Below are positions 6,170 to 8,524 of a stretch of 8,524 nt of DNA, in pieces. How positions within the stretch are numbered: position 1 is the stretch's first letter; each line of letters starts with the position of its first letter. The notes below the pieces were generated by a model. The model worked only from the letters and a program-made list of their open reading frames with translations, was not told the DNA's origin and searched no databases. The translations under genes were made by a program, and so were the position numbers. The DNA lies in contig JAAYWU010000144.1 of assembly GCA_012516295.1 (NCBI GenBank), positions 1 through 8,524 of the forward strand, written 5' to 3'. The DNA comes from Clostridiales bacterium (lineage in GTDB: Bacteria > Bacillota > Clostridia > Oscillospirales > Acutalibacteraceae).

Positions 6170-7334
6170 TTACCAGTCCATGCTCAACGATGAGGTCAAG
6201 AGGATAAAACCGTCCGGCATCCGACGATTTTTTGATATTGCAAATGAAATGGATAATGTTATTTCCCTGTCCATCGGCGAACCGGATTTTTCCACCCCGT
6301 GGCATGTCCGCCAGGAAGGGATCCGTACGCTGGAGGACGGAAAAACCTGGTATTCCCCGAACCGCGGCTTTATAGAGCTGCGGGAGGAAATCTGCCGCTG
6401 GCTGAAACGCCGTTACCATCTTGAATACGAACCGAAAACCGACGTGGTGGTGACGGTCGGCGGCAGCGAGGCAATTGATTTGTGCATCCGCTGTCTGGTA
6501 AAGCCGGGGGAAGAGGTGCTGATTCCGGAACCGAGCTTTGTCTGTTACCGGCCCCTTACCGAAATGGCAGAGGGTGTCCCCGTTACAATACAGACAAAGC
6601 AGGAGGATAAATTCCGTTTGACTGCGAAGGCGCTGCGTGAAAAGATTACGCCGAAATCAAAGCTTTTGATTCTCCCGTTTCCCAACAACCCGACAGGCGC
6701 GGTTATGCGCCGGGCGGATTTGGAGCAAATCGCCGAAGTCGTAAAGGAACACAACCTGATGGTCCTTTCCGATGAGATCTACAGCGAGCTTACATACGGC
6801 GAAACCCGCCATGTTTCTTTCGCTTCGATCGACGGCATGAAGGAGCGCACCGTCGTCGTCAACGGTTTCTCCAAGGCCTTTGCCATGACGGGCTGGCGGC
6901 TTGGCTATGCGGTCGGCCCCAAGGAGATCATCGGGCAGATGACCAAGCTGCACCAGTACGGCATTATGAGCGCCCCGACCATGGCGCAGTATGCGGCGAT
7001 TGAAGCAATGAAAAACGGGGACAGCGACATCGATTATATGCGCGAGCAGTACGATATGCTCCGCCGTTTGATTGTTGACTGGCTCAATTCCATGGGGTTA
7101 ACCTGTTTTGAGCCGGAGGGGGCATTTTACGTATTTCCCTGTATCAAAAGTACGGGTTTGTCTTCCCAGGAGTTTTGTGAGAAGCTGATTTACGCGGAGC
7201 ATGTTGCGGTTGTTCCCGGCGACGCGTTCGGAGAATGCGGCGAGGGATACCTTCGTGTGTCCTATTCCTATTCCATTAAACATATTACGGAAGCATTGTC
7301 CCGTATTCGGCATTTTCTCAAAACGCTGAAGTAA
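6162..7334 (+). CDS. Class I/II PLP-dependent aminotransferase (PatA/AspC-like)
   Basis: This 390-residue fold-type I aminotransferase moves an amino group between an amino acid and a 2-oxo acid using pyridoxal phosphate. Visible landmarks are LSIGEPDFSTP (35-45), GGSEAIDL (100-107), PNNPTG (174-179, Asn175), SDEIYSELTY (203-212, Asp204 and Tyr207), SKAFAMTGWRLGY (237-249, with the Schiff-base Lys238 and Arg246) and the substrate-carboxylate Arg365 in YLRVSYS. The frame is open to an ATG at 6108 inside the Lrp gene. The GTG at 6162 is chosen because AAGGAG lies 8 bases upstream and IDYQSMLNDEVKRIKPSGI is the usual family start. It overlaps the regulator's stop by 8 bases. Sequence does not fix the amino donor: aspartate/aromatic or PatA-type use are both possible. 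A HisC role beside a histidinol-phosphatase is not indicated. Confidence 0.93.
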   Translation: MIDYQSMLNDEVKRIKPSGIRRFFDIANEMDNVISLSIGEPDFSTPWHVRQEGIRTLEDGKTWYSPNRGFIELREEICRWLKRRYHLEYEPKTDVVVTVGGSEAIDLCIRCLVKPGEEVLIPEPSFVCYRPLTEMAEGVPVTIQTKQEDKFRLTAKALREKITPKSKLLILPFPNNPTGAVMRRADLEQIAEVVKEHNLMVLSDEIYSELTYGETRHVSFASIDGMKERTVVVNGFSKAFAMTGWRLGYAVGPKEIIGQMTKLHQYGIMSAPTMAQYAAIEAMKNGDSDIDYMREQYDMLRRLIVDWLNSMGLTCFEPEGAFYVFPCIKSTGLSSQEFCEKLIYAEHVAVVPGDAFGECGEGYLRVSYSYSIKHITEALSRIRHFLKTLK

Positions 7335-7359
7335 AAAATAGATGGAAAGGAAACACGCC

Positions 7360-8217
7360 ATGCCTGCTTCTGCAAAAGCCTATGCAAAAATTAATTTAGC
7401 ACTCGATATCACCGGAAAACGCGAGGACGGTTACCACCTTCTTCGCATGGTGATGCAATCGGTTTCACTATATGACGAAGTTGAAATTCTAACGGGGGAG
7501 GCGGGGCTCCGCGTGGTATGCAGCCACAGGAGCGTCCCTTGCGATGAAAGCAATGCCGTGTATAAAGCCGCGGCGGCATTTTTTAAACACACCGGGCTTG
7601 AACCGGATGTTGCGATCCGTATTCATAAAACAATCCCTTCACAGGCGGGCTTGGGTGGTGCAAGCGCGGACGCGGCCGCCGTGCTTCGCTTGCTGAATAC
7701 GCTGAAGGGGACAGCCCTATCCAAAGAAACGCTTTGCGCTCTGGGACTTCAGGTCGGCGCGGACGTACCGTTTTGCGTCGCGGGGGGAACCGCTTTGGCA
7801 GAGGGGATCGGGGAAAAGCTGACGCCGCTCACGCCTCTGCCCTCCTGCCGCATTGTGATATGCAAACCGGCGGTCAGCGTAGATACAACAAGAGCTTTTG
7901 TACTGGCGGACGCGGCCGCGAAAACAGGAAGCGGGTATTGCGACGCCATGCTGGATGCGGTGCGTGCTTCGGATATCCGCGCGGTTGCGGCAAGCCTTGG
8001 AAACGAGTTCGAGCAGGTGATGCACCTGGCCGAAGTAAAGCATATTAAAGATGCTATGAGGAATTTGGGCGCGCTTGGCGCCTGTATGACGGGCAGCGGT
8101 TCCGCTGTCTTCGGCATTTTTACTGATTTGCAAGACGCCGCACGCTGCAGAGCAAAGCTCCAGGAATATTATTCAGATGTTTTTCTATGCGAGCCTGTCC
8201 GTGAAATAATGCTTTAA
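7360..8217 (+). CDS. ispE: 4-diphosphocytidyl-2-C-methyl-D-erythritol kinase
   Basis: This is the fourth enzyme of the MEP pathway. It phosphorylates 4-diphosphocytidyl-2-C-methylerythritol with ATP, on the way to IPP and DMAPP. The product has 285 residues, typical for IspE, and a GHMP kinase layout. AYAKINLALDI (7-17) holds the likely catalytic Lys10, DGYHLLRMVMQSVSL (23-37) binds substrate, and the ATP-binding loop PSQAGLGGASADAA spans 93-106. GADVPF (133-138) carries the likely catalytic Asp135, and TGSGSAVFGIF (244-254) is the C-terminal GHMP motif. An ATG at 7342 is in frame, but no ribosome site precedes it, and the GGAAAGGA within that stretch sits correctly for the ATG at 7360. The gene follows the aminotransferase by 25 bases and probably shares its transcript, although the pathways are unrelated. 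Confidence 0.96.
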   Translation: MPASAKAYAKINLALDITGKREDGYHLLRMVMQSVSLYDEVEILTGEAGLRVVCSHRSVPCDESNAVYKAAAAFFKHTGLEPDVAIRIHKTIPSQAGLGGASADAAAVLRLLNTLKGTALSKETLCALGLQVGADVPFCVAGGTALAEGIGEKLTPLTPLPSCRIVICKPAVSVDTTRAFVLADAAAKTGSGYCDAMLDAVRASDIRAVAASLGNEFEQVMHLAEVKHIKDAMRNLGALGACMTGSGSAVFGIFTDLQDAARCRAKLQEYYSDVFLCEPVREIML

Positions 8218-8460
8218 TGCGCGGACAAAGAGGTAAAACGAAATTTGCACCTTGTACTTGTAATGGGAAATTTATCGGAATTGCCCGGGCAATCAGCGGA
8301 TTCTCCCAAGGAAATTACGCTGAAATCCGGAACGGCCATTGCTATGGGAACCGGCGGGGCTGGGGTGTGCTTTGCGCGCCGAATTTGTGAAGCCCGGCCG
8401 GTATTGTGGAATGTGAGAGCAAGGGGCTTGGAACGCTTACCAACCCCATAAAATAAAAGG
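8218..8460. other. Gene-free or gene-remnant spacer, unusually GC-rich
   Basis: There is no recognisable gene between ispE and the terminator. Short frames are open on both strands: plus 8217-8390 (57 codons, starting in the TAATG of the ispE stop), plus 8245-8451 from a TTG, and minus 8214-8474 from a TTG (86 codons). None has a ribosome binding site or a family I recognise, and they contradict each other. GC is about 51% (123 of 240 bases over 8221-8460), against about 20-25% in parts of the AT-rich spacer at 2521-2640. A decayed gene, an inserted repeat unit or a structured RNA are possible. Confidence 0.4.
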
Positions 8461-8461
8461 G

Positions 8462-8494
8462 ACCGCATACCCAAAACAGGTGTGCGGTTCTTCT
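8462..8494 (+). terminator. Hairpin terminator ending the ispE transcript
   Basis: ACCGCATACC (8462-8471) pairs with GGTGTGCGGT (8479-8488), including one U-G pair in the plus-strand RNA, around the loop CAAAACA. The tail TTCTTCT is only moderately U-rich. On the minus strand the wobble becomes a C-A mismatch, but a TTTTATTTTA tract follows, so weak activity in both directions is possible. Confidence 0.65.
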
Positions 8495-8502
8495 GTAAAA
8501 CC

Positions 8503-8508
8503 GGGAGG
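8503..8508 (+). promoter_or_regulatory. Ribosome binding site of the next gene
   Basis: GGGAGG ends 7 bases before an ATG at 8516. It shows that a gene starts at the window edge and that the terminator at 8462-8494 separates it from ispE. No good promoter was seen between the terminator and this site. Confidence 0.7.
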
Positions 8509-8515
8509 CTGTAAA

Positions 8516-8524
8516 ATGGAGGAA
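8516..8524 (+). CDS. Start of an unidentified gene, cut by window edge (first codons MEE)
   Basis: Only ATG GAG GAA is inside the window. The start is supported by the GGGAGG site 7 bases upstream and by its place just after a terminator hairpin. Nothing can be said about the product. Confidence 0.55.

Noticed and set aside
7342..7359. ATG at 7342 as the ispE start
   Set aside because: No ribosome site precedes it. The bases after it form the ribosome site for the ATG at 7360, and IspE proteins normally begin only a few residues before the KAYAKINL motif.

Overview
The window looks like chromosome of a Gram-positive clostridial bacterium (Bacillota, probably Oscillospiraceae-like; genus not determinable from sequence alone). 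The reasons are a bacterial V/A-type ATPase operon, strong GGAGG-type Shine-Dalgarno sites, AT-rich spacers with sigma-A style promoters, the MEP isoprenoid gene ispE, and a Bacillus-type PHP histidinol-phosphatase. There are eight complete genes, one truncated gene at the left edge, and the first three codons of another at the right edge. No tRNA, rRNA, CRISPR array, transposase or phage gene was found.

Left block (1-2447, minus strand): the promoter-proximal part of a V-type ATPase operon. In transcription order it holds a coiled-coil peripheral-stalk subunit (H/G-like), subunit C and subunit I (membrane subunit, cut by the window edge). The genes are 1-3 bases apart, which implies tight translational coupling. 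The remaining subunits (K, F, E, A, B, D) would be expected beyond position 1.

Spacer 2448-2940: an AT-rich control region with a diverged tandem duplication (offset about 245-248 bp). Each copy carries a GC-rich hairpin, a shared 20-bp AT element and a promoter of the form TTGTAA-N17-TATAAT. The proximal copy drives the ATPase operon. The distal copy faces the same way but has no gene before the next hairpin, so it may make a short RNA or an alternative leader.

Centre left (2941-4597, minus strand): a two-gene operon of a UPF0237 ACT-domain protein and a UPF0210/DUF711 'PFL family' protein. It has a clear promoter and a clear terminator. The pair is conserved elsewhere, but its function is not established.

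Centre and right (4850-8217, plus strand): a divergent operon-like run of PHP-family histidinol-phosphatase, Lrp/AsnC regulator, class I/II PLP aminotransferase (overlapping the regulator by 8 bases) and ispE. The first three look like an amino-acid-metabolism module. ispE belongs to isoprenoid precursor synthesis and probably shares the transcript only by position.

Right end (8218-8524): a spacer of about 51% GC without a convincing gene, a hairpin terminator, and then a strong ribosome binding site and start codon for the next gene.
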